From Allorhizobium pseudoryzae (GTDB lineage Bacteria > Pseudomonadota > Alphaproteobacteria > Rhizobiales > Rhizobiaceae), in NCBI RefSeq assembly GCF_011046245.1, contig NZ_CP049244.1, positions 1,054,001 to 1,118,000 of the forward strand: 64,000 nt of DNA, read 5' to 3'. Both the position numbers and the translations under genes were made by a program. Each line of letters opens with the position of its first letter. The stretch's first letter is position 1. This document shows positions 54,133 to 62,624 of this stretch, in pieces. Under the pieces are notes generated by a model. The model worked only from the letters and a program-made list of their open reading frames with translations. It did not search any database and was not told the DNA's origin.

Positions 54133-55005
54133 TCAGGCCTCCAGATTTTTGCCGATGAGGCGCACGAGGAAGATGGCGACGATATTGGCGAGGATGACCG
54201 CAACGATGCCGCCGGCCGAGGCTCCGCCGATGTCGAACTGCAGCAGTGCCTGCGCATAGACGAGGTAGGTGAGGTTCGTGCTTTCCGTGCCCGGCCCGCC
54301 ATTGGTTGTGACGAGGATCTCGGCAAACACCGACAGCAGGAAGATCGTCTCGATCAGGATGACGACGGTCATCGCGCGGGCCATGTGCGGCAAAACGATG
54401 TAGATGAAGCGCGAGACGAAGCCGGCGCCATCCATCTCGGCCGCTTCCTTCTGCTCCTCGTCGAGCGATTGCAGCGCGGTCAGCATGATCAGCGTCGCAA
54501 AAGGCAGCCACTGCCAGGCGACGATGATGATGACGGAGAGCAACGGAATGGTCGCGAGAAAATCGATCGGGGCAAAACCGAGGCTGCGGGCGATCCAGGC
54601 GAACAGGCCGTTCACCGGGTTCATGAACATGTTCTTCCAGACGAGCGCCGAGACCGTCGGCATCACGAAGAACGGCGCGATCACCAGGATGCGCACGATC
54701 CCCTGGCCGAACATCGGCTGGTCGAGCAGAAGCGCAAAGGCAATGCCGCCGATTACGGTGATCAGGAGCACGCCGAGAACCAGCAGCAGCGTGTTCGTCA
54801 GCGCCGCAAAGAAGGCGGGGTCGCTGAGGAAGAACTGGTAGTTCAGGAATCCGGTGAACTCCTCCATGCCCGGCATCAGCAGGTTGTAGCGCAGGAAGGA
54901 GAAATAAATGGTCATGCCGAGCGGCACGATCATCCAGGCAAACAGCAGGATGACGGACGGCGCCATCATCAGGCGTGCTGCCGAACGGGTGTGGGTCGTC
55001 GCCAT
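54133..55005 (-). CDS. smoF: Polyol ABC transporter permease (SmoF/MalF-like)
   Basis: A 290-residue permease of the MalF type: SVILLFAWMIVPLGMTIYFSFLRYNL, FFVMPTVSALVWKNMFMNPVNGLF and the EAA loop KEAAEMDGAGFVSRFIYIVLPHMARA near 205. The NGGPGTESTNLTYLVY stretch near 240 is typical of CUT1 permeases. Separated from the binding-protein gene by 272 bp of palindromic repeats. Confidence 0.9.
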   Translation of the reverse strand: MATTHTRSAARLMMAPSVILLFAWMIVPLGMTIYFSFLRYNLLMPGMEEFTGFLNYQFFLSDPAFFAALTNTLLLVLGVLLITVIGGIAFALLLDQPMFGQGIVRILVIAPFFVMPTVSALVWKNMFMNPVNGLFAWIARSLGFAPIDFLATIPLLSVIIIVAWQWLPFATLIMLTALQSLDEEQKEAAEMDGAGFVSRFIYIVLPHMARAMTVVILIETIFLLSVFAEILVTTNGGPGTESTNLTYLVYAQALLQFDIGGASAGGIVAVILANIVAIFLVRLIGKNLEA

Positions 55006-55044
55006 GGAAGCCCGCCTCTTGTTCTGTTGAACTTAGTCAGAACC

Positions 55045-55233
55045 TCCCCCTCTGGCTGCCGCCATCTCCCCCACAAGGGGGGAGAAACCTCACGGCATCC
55101 TCCTGCCCGAACGAGGGGCGCGGTGAGTGCTGCGGGTTAAGCCCCTCCCCCTTGTGGGGAGGGGTTGGGGAGGGGTCTTGTCTGCAAAATCAGGATCTTG
55201 CCGGTTCCCTCTCCCCGTTTGCGGAGAGAGGGC
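55045..55233. repeat. C/G-rich rhizobial intergenic palindrome cluster (RIME-like)
   Basis: Three hairpins in a row: TCTCCCC/GGGGAGA at 55065-55085, CCCCTCCCC/GGGGAGGGG at 55142-55164 (perfect 9-bp stem, 5-nt loop), and CTCTCC/GGAGAG at 55209-55228, with extra CCTCCCC/GAGGGG runs around them. Such CCTCCCCCTTGTGGGGAGG-type units recur between genes in many Rhizobiales (recalled, not searched). They fill the 55006-55277 gap between binding-protein and permease genes, which holds no gene. Confidence 0.75.
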
Positions 55234-55277
55234 TAGAGTGAGCCGCATGGACTGCGGCTCATCAAGTACGCGAAGTC

Positions 55278-56597
55278 TTACTTCTTCGGATAACCGGCCT
55301 TGGCCATTTCACGCTCGGTCAGCTGCTGGGCGTTCTTCAGTGCCTGATCGACCGACACCTGGCCGGCCAGGGCCGCGGAGAACTGCTGGCCGACGGCCGT
55401 GCCGATGCCCTGGAATTCCGGGATCGCCACATACTGGACGCCTTCATACGGCACCGGCTTCACCGTCGGCTTCTTCGGGTCTGCCGCGTTGATGGAGTCG
55501 AGCGTCATCTTCGCGAAGGCTGCGGCCTTCTGGTATTCCGGGTTCTGGTAGAGCGAGGTGCGCGTGCCCGGAGGAACGTTGGCCCAGCCTTCCTTTTCCG
55601 CAACCAGGTTCAGGTAGTCCTTGCTGGTTGCCCAGGCGATGAACTTTTCCGCTGCTTCGACCTTCTTGGAGCCAGCCGGAATGGCGAGGTTCCACGACCA
55701 CAGCCAGTTGCCGCGCTTGCCGAGACCGTTGTCCGGCGCCAGCGCAAAGCCGACCTGGTCGGCCACCTTGGATTCCTTCGGATTGGTGACGAACGAGGCC
55801 GCAACGGTCGCATCAATCCACATGCCGCATTTGCCGGTCTGGAACAGCGCCAGGTTTTCGTTGAAGCCGTTCGAGGAAGCGCCCGGAGGGCCGGCGTCCT
55901 TCATCAGCTTGACGTAGAACTCGAGCGTGTTCTTCCACTCGGGCTGGTCGAACTGCGGCTTCCAGTTCTCGTCGAACCAGCGGGCGCCGAAGGAATTGGC
56001 GGTCGCCGTCAGGAAGGCCATATTCTCGCCCCAGCCGGCCTTGCCGCGCAGGCAGATGCCGTAGGTTTCAGAACCCTTGTCGGTGATCTTGCGGGCAGCG
56101 TCGGCGATGAAGTCCCAGGTCGGCGCGTCCGGCATCTTCAGGCCGGCCTTGTCGAACAGGTCCTTGCGGTACATCACCATCGAGCTTTCGCCGTAGAAAG
56201 GCGCGGCGTAGAGCTTGCCGTCCACCGTCAGGCCGGAGCGGATCGGCGGCAGAAGGTCGTTGGCATCGTATTTGGCGTCGCTGGTCAACTTGTCGAGCGG
56301 CGCGAGCCAGCCCTGCTTGCCCCAGATCGGCGTCTCGTAGATGCCGATGGTCATCACGTCATACTGACCGCTCTTGGTGGCAATGTCGGTGGTGACGCGC
56401 TGGCGCAGGACGTTTTCTTCCAGCGTCACCCATTCCAGGTCAATGCCCGGGTTCTTCGCCTTGAAGTCATCCGTCAGCTTCTGCATGCGGATCATGTCGC
56501 CGTTGTTGACGGTGGCGATGGTGAGGGTCTCGGCGGAGGCAGCGCCGGAAAAAGCCAGCGCAGACACCGCGCCGAGCAGAATGGTTCTCAATGTCAT
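55278..56597 (-). CDS. smoE: Polyol ABC transporter substrate-binding protein (SmoE-like)
   Basis: A 439-residue binding protein with a signal peptide (TLRTILLGAVSALAFSGAASA). The mature sequence ETLTIATVNNGDMIRMQKLTDDFKAKNPGIDLEWVTLEENVLRQRVTTDIATKSGQYDVMTIGIYETPIWGKQ matches the sorbitol/mannitol family. AAPFYGESSMVMYRKDLFDKAGL and IPAGSKKVEAAEKFIAWATS are also typical. I start at ATG 56597, with GGAGGAAGAC upstream. First gene of the transport operon. Confidence 0.92.
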   Translation of the reverse strand: MTLRTILLGAVSALAFSGAASAETLTIATVNNGDMIRMQKLTDDFKAKNPGIDLEWVTLEENVLRQRVTTDIATKSGQYDVMTIGIYETPIWGKQGWLAPLDKLTSDAKYDANDLLPPIRSGLTVDGKLYAAPFYGESSMVMYRKDLFDKAGLKMPDAPTWDFIADAARKITDKGSETYGICLRGKAGWGENMAFLTATANSFGARWFDENWKPQFDQPEWKNTLEFYVKLMKDAGPPGASSNGFNENLALFQTGKCGMWIDATVAASFVTNPKESKVADQVGFALAPDNGLGKRGNWLWSWNLAIPAGSKKVEAAEKFIAWATSKDYLNLVAEKEGWANVPPGTRTSLYQNPEYQKAAAFAKMTLDSINAADPKKPTVKPVPYEGVQYVAIPEFQGIGTAVGQQFSAALAGQVSVDQALKNAQQLTEREMAKAGYPKK

Positions 56598-56648
56598 GTC
56601 TTCCTCCCAGAAGAACTTAAAAACGAGCATTCGCCTTGCTCATGGGCA

Positions 56649-56677
56649 ATTACTCATTTTATGCCGGCAAATGTCAA
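56649..56677 (-). promoter_or_regulatory. Predicted sigma70 promoter of the polyol operon
   Basis: Reading leftward: -35 TTGACA (56677-56672), 17-nt spacer, -10 AGTAAT (56654-56649), about 50 nt before the smoE-like ATG. TGAGTAATTG near the -10 box and TGAGCAAATT 80 bp upstream look alike and could be regulator sites. Not tested. Confidence 0.5.
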
Positions 56678-56745
56678 GCGGCATTCGTCGCTGCAGCGCA
56701 GCGGCACCGAGCTAGCTAATTGATATTATTGAGAAAATAATTTGC

Positions 56746-57699
56746 TCAGACGGCGAGCATATGCTCAGCTGTCTTCTCGTCGGTAATCAGGCCGTTGATC
56801 ATGCCGCCCCTTAAGGCGGCCGCCATCGAGCGTTCCTTGCGTCGCCCGAGTGCCACGCCGATCACCGTTCCCCGCTCGCGCGGCGGAATGGGCACGCTCG
56901 CCACCCGGTCATTGACCGGGTCGGCGAGCAATGTGCCGTTCTTGTCGAACATCCAGCCGCAGATCTCGCCGACGGCGCCGCGGCCCATCAGAGCCGCCAT
57001 GTCCTCCGGCGCCAGGAACCCATCGACGCAGAGCGGCGCATCTTCGCCCAGCTCACCGATGCCGACGAAGGTCACGTCCGCGGCCGCACCCAGCGTGAGG
57101 GTGGATTGAACGATCGGCTGGCCGTGCAGCAGAACCCGCTCTTCCGAAGAGGAGCACAGAACCGGAAGCGGCATCGGAAAATGCCGTGCCTTGATGGCGT
57201 CCGCCATCGAGAAGATGACGTTGTAATAGGCAGCCGAACCGTCCGGCGTGATATTGCCGGTCAGCGACACGATTCGGTGCTGCGGGCATTCCATGTAGGG
57301 CAACTGGTCCACCGCCGCCTTCAATGTGCGCCCGGTCCCGATGGCCAGCACGATCGGCTCCGGCTTTTTCAGCCAGCGTTCGATTTCGGCGGCTGCCGCC
57401 TCGGCAATGCCGACCGTGGACGACGTACCGACCGGATCGGAGGGCACGACATCAATATACCGCAGGTTGAATTTGTCACGCAACGCGTTGGAGAGTTCCA
57501 GGCAGGCGGAGATCGGATGGTCCAGGCGGACCTTGATCAGCCGTTCGGCGACGGCAAGCGAGACAAGCCGCTGGGCCGATTGGCGGGATATGCCCATGGC
57601 CGCGGCAATCTCGTCCTGCGTGCGACCGGCGACGTAATAGAGCCATCCCGCACGCGCCGCGTCATCCAATCTTCCCTGCGAATCAGACCGTCTTGCCAT
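56746..57699 (-). CDS. SorC-family sugar-binding transcriptional regulator
   Basis: A 317-residue SorC/DeoR-C-type regulator: N-terminal HTH ARAGWLYYVAGRTQDEIAAAMGISRQSAQRLVSLAVAERLI, then a sugar-phosphate-type sensor domain (VLAIGTGRTLKAAVDQL, RIVSLTGNITPDGSAAYYNVIFSMADA, ADVTFVGIGELGEDAPL, VGEICGWMFDKNG, VIGVALGRRKERSMAAALRGGMINGLITDE). Homologues sit next to smo/mtl operons. I start at ATG 57699 with AGGAAAC upstream; ATG 57738 is possible. It lies upstream of the smoE-like gene on the same strand and probably regulates it. Confidence 0.88.
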   Translation of the reverse strand: MARRSDSQGRLDDAARAGWLYYVAGRTQDEIAAAMGISRQSAQRLVSLAVAERLIKVRLDHPISACLELSNALRDKFNLRYIDVVPSDPVGTSSTVGIAEAAAAEIERWLKKPEPIVLAIGTGRTLKAAVDQLPYMECPQHRIVSLTGNITPDGSAAYYNVIFSMADAIKARHFPMPLPVLCSSSEERVLLHGQPIVQSTLTLGAAADVTFVGIGELGEDAPLCVDGFLAPEDMAALMGRGAVGEICGWMFDKNGTLLADPVNDRVASVPIPPRERGTVIGVALGRRKERSMAAALRGGMINGLITDEKTAEHMLAV

Positions 57700-57732
57700 G
57701 TCGTTTCCTGAATGCTCTGCCACCGTGGTTGC

Positions 57733-57757
57733 TGACATGAATGGAATTGTGATGTCA
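57733..57757. promoter_or_regulatory. Inverted repeat upstream of the SorC-type gene
   Basis: TGACAT and ATGTCA are separated by 13 nt, 34 nt upstream of the chosen start. TTGACA on the minus strand overlaps it and could be a -35 box. A possible autoregulatory site; no other feature was seen in 57758-57848. Confidence 0.25.
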
Positions 57758-57848
57758 ATTTCAGGGACTGGAAAGGCAATTTGTCAGCATTCCGGTTCGC
57801 CGGCGCCGATTGCAGGTCCATAAATCCGCCGACCGGCAAGTGCGGCGC

Positions 57849-58847
57849 TCATTCGCCCGCCATGGAGATGCGCGGCGTAAAGGCCACGACCCGTTCCAGG
57901 GTCGGGCGCTCCTCGGTCATCGCCTGCAGGGCAAGGCGCGCCGCCGTCTCGCCCATCTGCCGCCGGGGCGAATGGGAGGTGGCGATGCTGAACGGCAGGG
58001 CCTGGGCGATGTCGAGCCCGTTGAAGCCTGCAAGCAGGATACGCTCCGGCACCGCGATGCCCTTTTCCATACAGGCAAAGGCGCCGCCCGCCGCCATGTC
58101 GTCATTGGAATAATAGAGGCAGTCGATCTCAGGTTCCCGCGCCAGAAGCCGCTGCGTCAGACGTTTGCCAAGGCCGAGCGAAGAAAGCTCCGGTGCGGTT
58201 TCTTTCGCAACAAAGGCCAGGCCAGCATCCTGGAGCGCCGCTTCGAAACCCGCCTTGCGTTTGGCGGCGCGCAAATCCCGGCCAAGGCCGCTTCCGACAT
58301 AGCCGAACCGTGTCCGCCCGGCGGCAACCAGTGCCCGTGCCATCTCTTCGCCCGCCATCGTGTGAGACAGTCCGACACTGAATTCGACGGGTTCGCCATC
58401 GAGATCCATCACCTGGATGATCGGCACGGCCGCCTGCCGCAACAGGCGGATCGTCTCCTCCGGCTGGTCGAGACCCGTGACGATCATCGCCGCCGGTCGC
58501 CAGGAGAGCATGTTGCGGATGATATCCCGTTCCTTCGCCGCATCATATTCGGACAGCCCGAAGACCGCCTGCATGCCGGTGCCTTCCAACACGGCGCTGA
58601 TTCCCGACAGGACTTCCGGAAAGACGACGTTGGACATGGTCGGCACCACGACGCCGATCAGGTTCGTATGCTGCGCCGACAAGGAGAGCGCCAGCTGATT
58701 GCCGACATAACCGATGCGTTCGGCGGCTGCGCGCACCTTCAAGATGTTATCCTTGGAGACGTCCCGCGCGCCCCGGAGCGCACGCGATGCCGTCATCTTG
58801 CTGACGCCGGCGGCGGATGCGACTTCTTCCAACGTGGGGCGGCGCAT
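57849..58847 (-). CDS. LacI-family (GntR/IdnR-like) repressor of the tetronate genes
   Basis: A 332-residue LacI protein: HTH TLEEVASAAGVSKMTASRALRGARDVS, hinge (GYVGNQLALSLS) and a sensor domain (LIGVVVPTMSNVVFPEVLSGISAVLEGTGMQAVFGLSEYD, DCLYYSNDDMAAGGAFACMEKGI, LLAGFNGLDIAQALP). The pattern resembles the gluconate/idonate repressor branch, which fits the GATACCGGTATC-type site in the divergent promoter region. It would repress ltnD and perhaps itself; the inducer is probably a sugar acid. Confidence 0.88.
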   Translation of the reverse strand: MRRPTLEEVASAAGVSKMTASRALRGARDVSKDNILKVRAAAERIGYVGNQLALSLSAQHTNLIGVVVPTMSNVVFPEVLSGISAVLEGTGMQAVFGLSEYDAAKERDIIRNMLSWRPAAMIVTGLDQPEETIRLLRQAAVPIIQVMDLDGEPVEFSVGLSHTMAGEEMARALVAAGRTRFGYVGSGLGRDLRAAKRKAGFEAALQDAGLAFVAKETAPELSSLGLGKRLTQRLLAREPEIDCLYYSNDDMAAGGAFACMEKGIAVPERILLAGFNGLDIAQALPFSIATSHSPRRQMGETAARLALQAMTEERPTLERVVAFTPRISMAGE

Positions 58848-58909
58848 GGCTTTCTCATCCTGCGGGCACTTTCGGGCTTTTCACTCAGTGTATGGTTGCT
58901 GAGGAACGA

Positions 58910-58938
58910 TTGACAAACCCGCATTCACCCTTTTACGT
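58910..58938 (+). promoter_or_regulatory. Predicted sigma70 promoter of the tetronate operon
   Basis: -35 TTGACA (58910-58915), 17-nt spacer, -10 TTACGT (58933-58938). The palindromic operator begins directly after the -10 box, so repressor binding would cover the transcription start. Confidence 0.55.
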
Positions 58939-58962
58939 TACCGATACCGGTATCGATACCGG
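58939..58962. promoter_or_regulatory. Nested palindromic operator, GntR/IdnR (LacI-family) type
   Basis: Two overlapping perfect palindromes: CGATACCGGTATCG at 58942-58955 and CCGGTATCGATACCGG at 58947-58962. GATACCGGTATC is close to known gluconate/idonate repressor sites of enterics (recalled). It lies 29 bp before the ltnD start and 92 bp from the divergent lacI-type gene. Confidence 0.75.
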
Positions 58963-58990
58963 ATTTTTAGCGCAACGACCAGAGGGAGGA

Positions 58991-59899
58991 ATGGGAGTGG
59001 CGTTACAACAATCGGCAACCGTCATCGGGCTCGGTTCGATGGGGTGGGGTGCAGCGGTGTCCTTGCTGCGGGCAGGCTTCCGGGTGAGCGGCGTCGATAT
59101 CCGTCCGGATGTGCTGGCGCGCTTCGAAGGCGAAGGCGGGCAAGCCTTCGCCCGTGCGAAGGACGTTCCGCCCAGCGACGTCGTCTTCGTCTTCGTCGTG
59201 AATTCCGATCAGGCCAAACAGGTGCTGTTCGGCGAGGACGGGGCGGTGGCGACAGCGAAACCCGGAACCGTGTTCCTGCTCTGCGTGACGATGGCGCCGA
59301 GCGTGACGGTCGACATTGCCGAGAGGCTTCTCGCGGCTCACATGCAGGTGATCGATGCGCCGGTCTCCGGCGGGCATCTGAAGGCCCTTTCCGGTGAGAT
59401 CACCGTGATGGGCTCCGGCCCGAGTGCCGCTTTCGATGCGGCACAGGCGGCACTTGATGCCGTCTCCGCCAAGGTGTTCCGCCTCGGCGAGGAGATCGGC
59501 CTCGGCTCCAAGGTCAAGATGATCAACCAGTTGCTTGCCGGCGTGCATATCGCGGCCGCAGCGGAGGCGCTGACGCTGGCGGCAAAGGCCGGGCTCGACC
59601 TGCAGACGGTGTTCGACGTGATCCGGGTGTCCGCCGGCTCCTCCTGGATGTTCGAAAATCGCGGGCCGCATATCGTCGAGGGGGATTATACCCCGCGCTC
59701 CGCCGTCAACATTTTTGTCAAGGATCTCGGCATCGTCACCGACGAGGCGAAACGCGAGGGGGGTGAAACGCCCTTGAGTGCCACGGCTCTGGCTCTGTTC
59801 AAGGAAGCATCCGCAGCCGGTTTCGGCCTGGAGGACGATGCGGCCGTGGCAAAGATCCTGGCGCAGAAGAGCGGCCTCGTGCTGCCGGGCATGGAGTAG
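58991..59899 (+). CDS. ltnD: L-threonate dehydrogenase (beta-hydroxyacid dehydrogenase family)
   Basis: A 302-residue NAD enzyme: GLGSMGWGAAVSLLRAGF (NAD site), FVVNSDQAKQVLFGEDGA, IDAPVSGGHLKALSGEITVMGSG (substrate loop) and GLGSKVKMINQLLAGVHIAAAAEAL (catalytic Lys). With otnK, otnC and otnI downstream it fits LtnD, which oxidises L-threonate to 2-oxotetronate. The start is ATG 58991, abutting AGAGGGAGGA; GTG 58997 would give better spacing. Confidence 0.88.
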   Translation: MGVALQQSATVIGLGSMGWGAAVSLLRAGFRVSGVDIRPDVLARFEGEGGQAFARAKDVPPSDVVFVFVVNSDQAKQVLFGEDGAVATAKPGTVFLLCVTMAPSVTVDIAERLLAAHMQVIDAPVSGGHLKALSGEITVMGSGPSAAFDAAQAALDAVSAKVFRLGEEIGLGSKVKMINQLLAGVHIAAAAEALTLAAKAGLDLQTVFDVIRVSAGSSWMFENRGPHIVEGDYTPRSAVNIFVKDLGIVTDEAKREGGETPLSATALALFKEASAAGFGLEDDAAVAKILAQKSGLVLPGME

Positions 59900-59903
59900 G
59901 CGG

Positions 59904-61178
59904 ATGGGGATCGCGGTGGGCGCCATTGCCGACGATTTTACGGGAGCGACCGACCTTGCCGGGCTTCTCGCCCGCAGCGGTTATCCCGTCTCGCTGCGCA
60001 TCGGCCTGCCGCGCGAAGGCGAGGATGCCGGCGAAATCTCACCCTTCGAGATCATCGCGCTCAAGTGCCGCACGACCGCCGTTAAGTCCGCCGTTTCCGA
60101 AACCCGGCAGGCGCTCGCCTGGCTGCGCGCTCACGGTGCGGACAGGATCTACTGGAAATACTGCTCCACCTTCGACAGCACACAGAAGGGCAATATCGGC
60201 CCGGTGGCGGAAGCCTTGATGGCGGATCTGGGCGCGACGCAGACGATCTATTGCCCCGCCTTTCCGGAGAATGGCCGTGCCATCTTCATGGGCCATCTCT
60301 TCGTTGGCGAACAGCCGCTCGATGAAAGCCCGATGAAGGATCATCCGCTCACCCCGATGCGGGATTCGAGCCTCGTGCGGCTTCTCGCCCCACAGGTGAA
60401 GGGCAAGGTCGGCCTTGCCAACCGGCTCGTCGTCGCCCGCGGCGTCGCGGCGCTGAAGGCGCGGCTTTCAGCTCTTCAGGCCGAGGGGACGTCCCACGTG
60501 ATCGTCGATGCGGTGGCGGACGAGGATCTGGCCGTCATTGCCGAGGCGGTGCTTGACCTGCCGCTGATCACCGGCGGCAGTGCGCTCGCCATGCCTTTGC
60601 CGCGCCTTCTGGCCGCGGCCGGTCGGTTGACGGCTGAAAACGGGGAATTTTCCGCACCCCGGGTGGCCGGCGGACAGATCGTGCTCTCCGGCAGTTGTTC
60701 GGCGATGACGCGCAAACAGGTGGCGTCTTACAGCGAGAGCGCCACGAGTTTCCGCCTCGATCCCCTGCAGCTGTCCTCCGAGGGGATCGCCGAAGCCAGC
60801 GCTTGGCTGAAGACACAGGCGCCGGATGCGCCCAAACTGATCTATGCGACCGCCGAGCCGGAGGATGTGCGCCGCGCGCAGGAGGTGCTCGGCGTCCAGC
60901 AGGCAGGCGAGGTGGTGGAACAGGCGCTGGCAGCCCTGGCGCGCGAGGCTTTCGATCTCGGCATTCGCCGGTTTGTCGTCGCTGGCGGCGAAACGGCTGG
61001 TGCGGTCACCAGCGCACTTGGCGTTCACCGGCTGTCGGTCGGGCGCGAGATTGCGCCGGGCGTGCCGTGGACCTTCGCGCAGATCGACGGCGAGGCGGTG
61101 GCGATGGCGCTCAAATCCGGGAACTTCGGGGTTGAAACCTTCTTTGGCGATGCCTTCCGGCAGCTGGAGGGCGCATGA
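59904..61178 (+). CDS. otnK: 3-oxo-tetronate kinase
   Basis: A 424-residue four-carbon acid sugar kinase (DUF1537 type): AVGAIADDFTGATDLAGLLARSGYPV, WKYCSTFDSTQKGNIGPVAEAL, YCPAFPENGRAIFMGHLFVGEQPLDESPMKDHPLTPMRDSSLVRLL (typical OtnK stretch), and C-terminal ATP-site GGETAGAVTSALGV and ALKSGNFG. It phosphorylates 3-oxotetronate at C4. The ATG is 4 bp after the ltnD stop, and the 3' end overlaps otnC by 4 bp. Confidence 0.92.
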   Translation: MGIAVGAIADDFTGATDLAGLLARSGYPVSLRIGLPREGEDAGEISPFEIIALKCRTTAVKSAVSETRQALAWLRAHGADRIYWKYCSTFDSTQKGNIGPVAEALMADLGATQTIYCPAFPENGRAIFMGHLFVGEQPLDESPMKDHPLTPMRDSSLVRLLAPQVKGKVGLANRLVVARGVAALKARLSALQAEGTSHVIVDAVADEDLAVIAEAVLDLPLITGGSALAMPLPRLLAAAGRLTAENGEFSAPRVAGGQIVLSGSCSAMTRKQVASYSESATSFRLDPLQLSSEGIAEASAWLKTQAPDAPKLIYATAEPEDVRRAQEVLGVQQAGEVVEQALAALAREAFDLGIRRFVVAGGETAGAVTSALGVHRLSVGREIAPGVPWTFAQIDGEAVAMALKSGNFGVETFFGDAFRQLEGA

Positions 61179-61825
61179 GCGAAGAGGCAAGACTGCGCGA
61201 AGATATCTGCCGGATGGCCAGGTCGATCTTCGACCGCGGCCTCACCGGCGGTTCGTCCGGCAACATTTCCGCACTTCTCTCGGATGGCCGGTTGCTCGTC
61301 ACGCCCACCGGCAGCTCCTTCGGCACGCTCGATCCGGCACGTCTGTCGCTCTTTGACCCGCAAGGCCGGCTGATCGGCGGCGACAAACCGACCAAGGAGA
61401 TGCCGCTGCATCTCGCCTTTTACGAAACCCGCCCGGTGAAAACCGGCGCCGTCGTGCACCTGCATTCCTGCCATTCGGTGGCGCTGTCCATGCTGCCGGA
61501 GGTCGATCCGGACAACATGCTGCCGCCGCTCACCGCCTATTCGATCATGAAGCTCGGCAAGGTGAAGCTCTTGCCGTATTTCATCCCCGGCGATCCGGCG
61601 ATGGGGGATGCGATCCGCGGCCTTGCCGGCAAGCGCTCGGCGGTGATGCTCGCCAATCACGGGCCGGTCGTGGCCGGCAAGGATCTGGAAGCGGCGGTCT
61701 ATGCGGTGGAGGAACTGGAAGAGACGGCCAAGCTCGCGCTTCTCACCCATGGCCGGAAACCGAAAGTCCTGACCGATGCGCAAGTTGGCGAGATCGTCCG
61801 AAGCTTTGATGTGGAGTGGGATTGA
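61175..61825 (+). CDS. otnC: 3-oxo-tetronate 4-phosphate decarboxylase (class II aldolase family)
   Basis: A 216-residue class II aldolase/adducin-fold protein: GLTGGSSGNISAL near the N-terminus, VTPTGSSFGTL (phosphate region), the metal histidines in VVHLHSCHSVALS (HLH) and the distal His in VMLANHGPVVAGKDL, and Glu in KEMPLHLAFYE. It decarboxylates 3-oxotetronate 4-phosphate to dihydroxyacetone phosphate. ATGA overlap with otnK. Confidence 0.92.
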   Translation: MSEEARLREDICRMARSIFDRGLTGGSSGNISALLSDGRLLVTPTGSSFGTLDPARLSLFDPQGRLIGGDKPTKEMPLHLAFYETRPVKTGAVVHLHSCHSVALSMLPEVDPDNMLPPLTAYSIMKLGKVKLLPYFIPGDPAMGDAIRGLAGKRSAVMLANHGPVVAGKDLEAAVYAVEELEETAKLALLTHGRKPKVLTDAQVGEIVRSFDVEWD

Positions 61826-61826
61826 G

Positions 61827-62591
61827 ATGACGCTGTTTTCCGCCAATCTCGGTTTCCTCTGGCAGGAACTCTCGCTGCCGGATGCGGTGCGCGCCGCCAA
61901 GGCCGCCGGGTTTGACGCTGTCGAATGCCACTGGCCATACGCCGTGGCGGTCGATGATCTGCGCCTCGCCCTGCAGGAGACGGGCCTCGTCATGCTGGGG
62001 CTCAACACCTCGCGCGGCAATCCGTCCGCCGGCGATAACGGTCTCTGCGCCATTCCGGAGCGGGTGGACGAGGCCCGCGCCGTGATCCGCCAGGCCATCG
62101 ACTACGCGGTGGCGATCGGCACGCCGAACATCCACGTGATGGCCGGCAAGGCGGAAGGGGAGGCGGCACACCGCACCTTCCTCGATAACCTCGATTTCGC
62201 CTGTGGACTGGCCGCGGAGCAGGGCAAAACCATCCTCATCGAGCCGCTCAACACGCGCGATGCGCCGGGCTATTTCCTCAACACCTCGACCCAGGCCTGC
62301 GCGATCATCGAGGCGGTCGGTCGCGACAATCTGAAGCTGATGTTCGACTGCTACCATCTGCAGATCATGGAGGGCGATCTGACGCGCCGTTTGGAACGGC
62401 TGCTGCCGGTGATCGGCCATATCCAGATCGCCGCCGTGCCGGATCGTGGCGAGCCGGATCAGGGCGAAGTCGATTATCGTTTTGTGCTCAAGGCACTGGA
62501 TGGGCTTGGCTATACGGCGCCGATCGGTGCCGAATACCGGCCGCGCAGCACCACCAATGCCGGCCTCGGCTGGATGGAGGCGCTGCGATGA
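61827..62591 (+). CDS. otnI: 2-oxo-tetronate isomerase (hydroxypyruvate isomerase family)
   Basis: A 254-residue TIM-barrel isomerase: FSANLGFLWQELSLPDAVRAAKAAGFDAVECHWPYAV, VMAGKAEG, ILIEPLNTRDAPGYFLNTSTQACAIIEAVGRDNLKLMFDCYHLQIMEGDL (metal Glu, Asp, His) and IGAEYRPRSTTNAGLGWM (last metal Glu). It moves the oxo group from C2 to C3. The ATG follows the otnC stop by 1 bp. Confidence 0.92.
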   Translation: MTLFSANLGFLWQELSLPDAVRAAKAAGFDAVECHWPYAVAVDDLRLALQETGLVMLGLNTSRGNPSAGDNGLCAIPERVDEARAVIRQAIDYAVAIGTPNIHVMAGKAEGEAAHRTFLDNLDFACGLAAEQGKTILIEPLNTRDAPGYFLNTSTQACAIIEAVGRDNLKLMFDCYHLQIMEGDLTRRLERLLPVIGHIQIAAVPDRGEPDQGEVDYRFVLKALDGLGYTAPIGAEYRPRSTTNAGLGWMEALR

Positions 62592-62624
62592 GATCGTCTG
62601 CCGCAATGCAGCGACGAATTGCCA

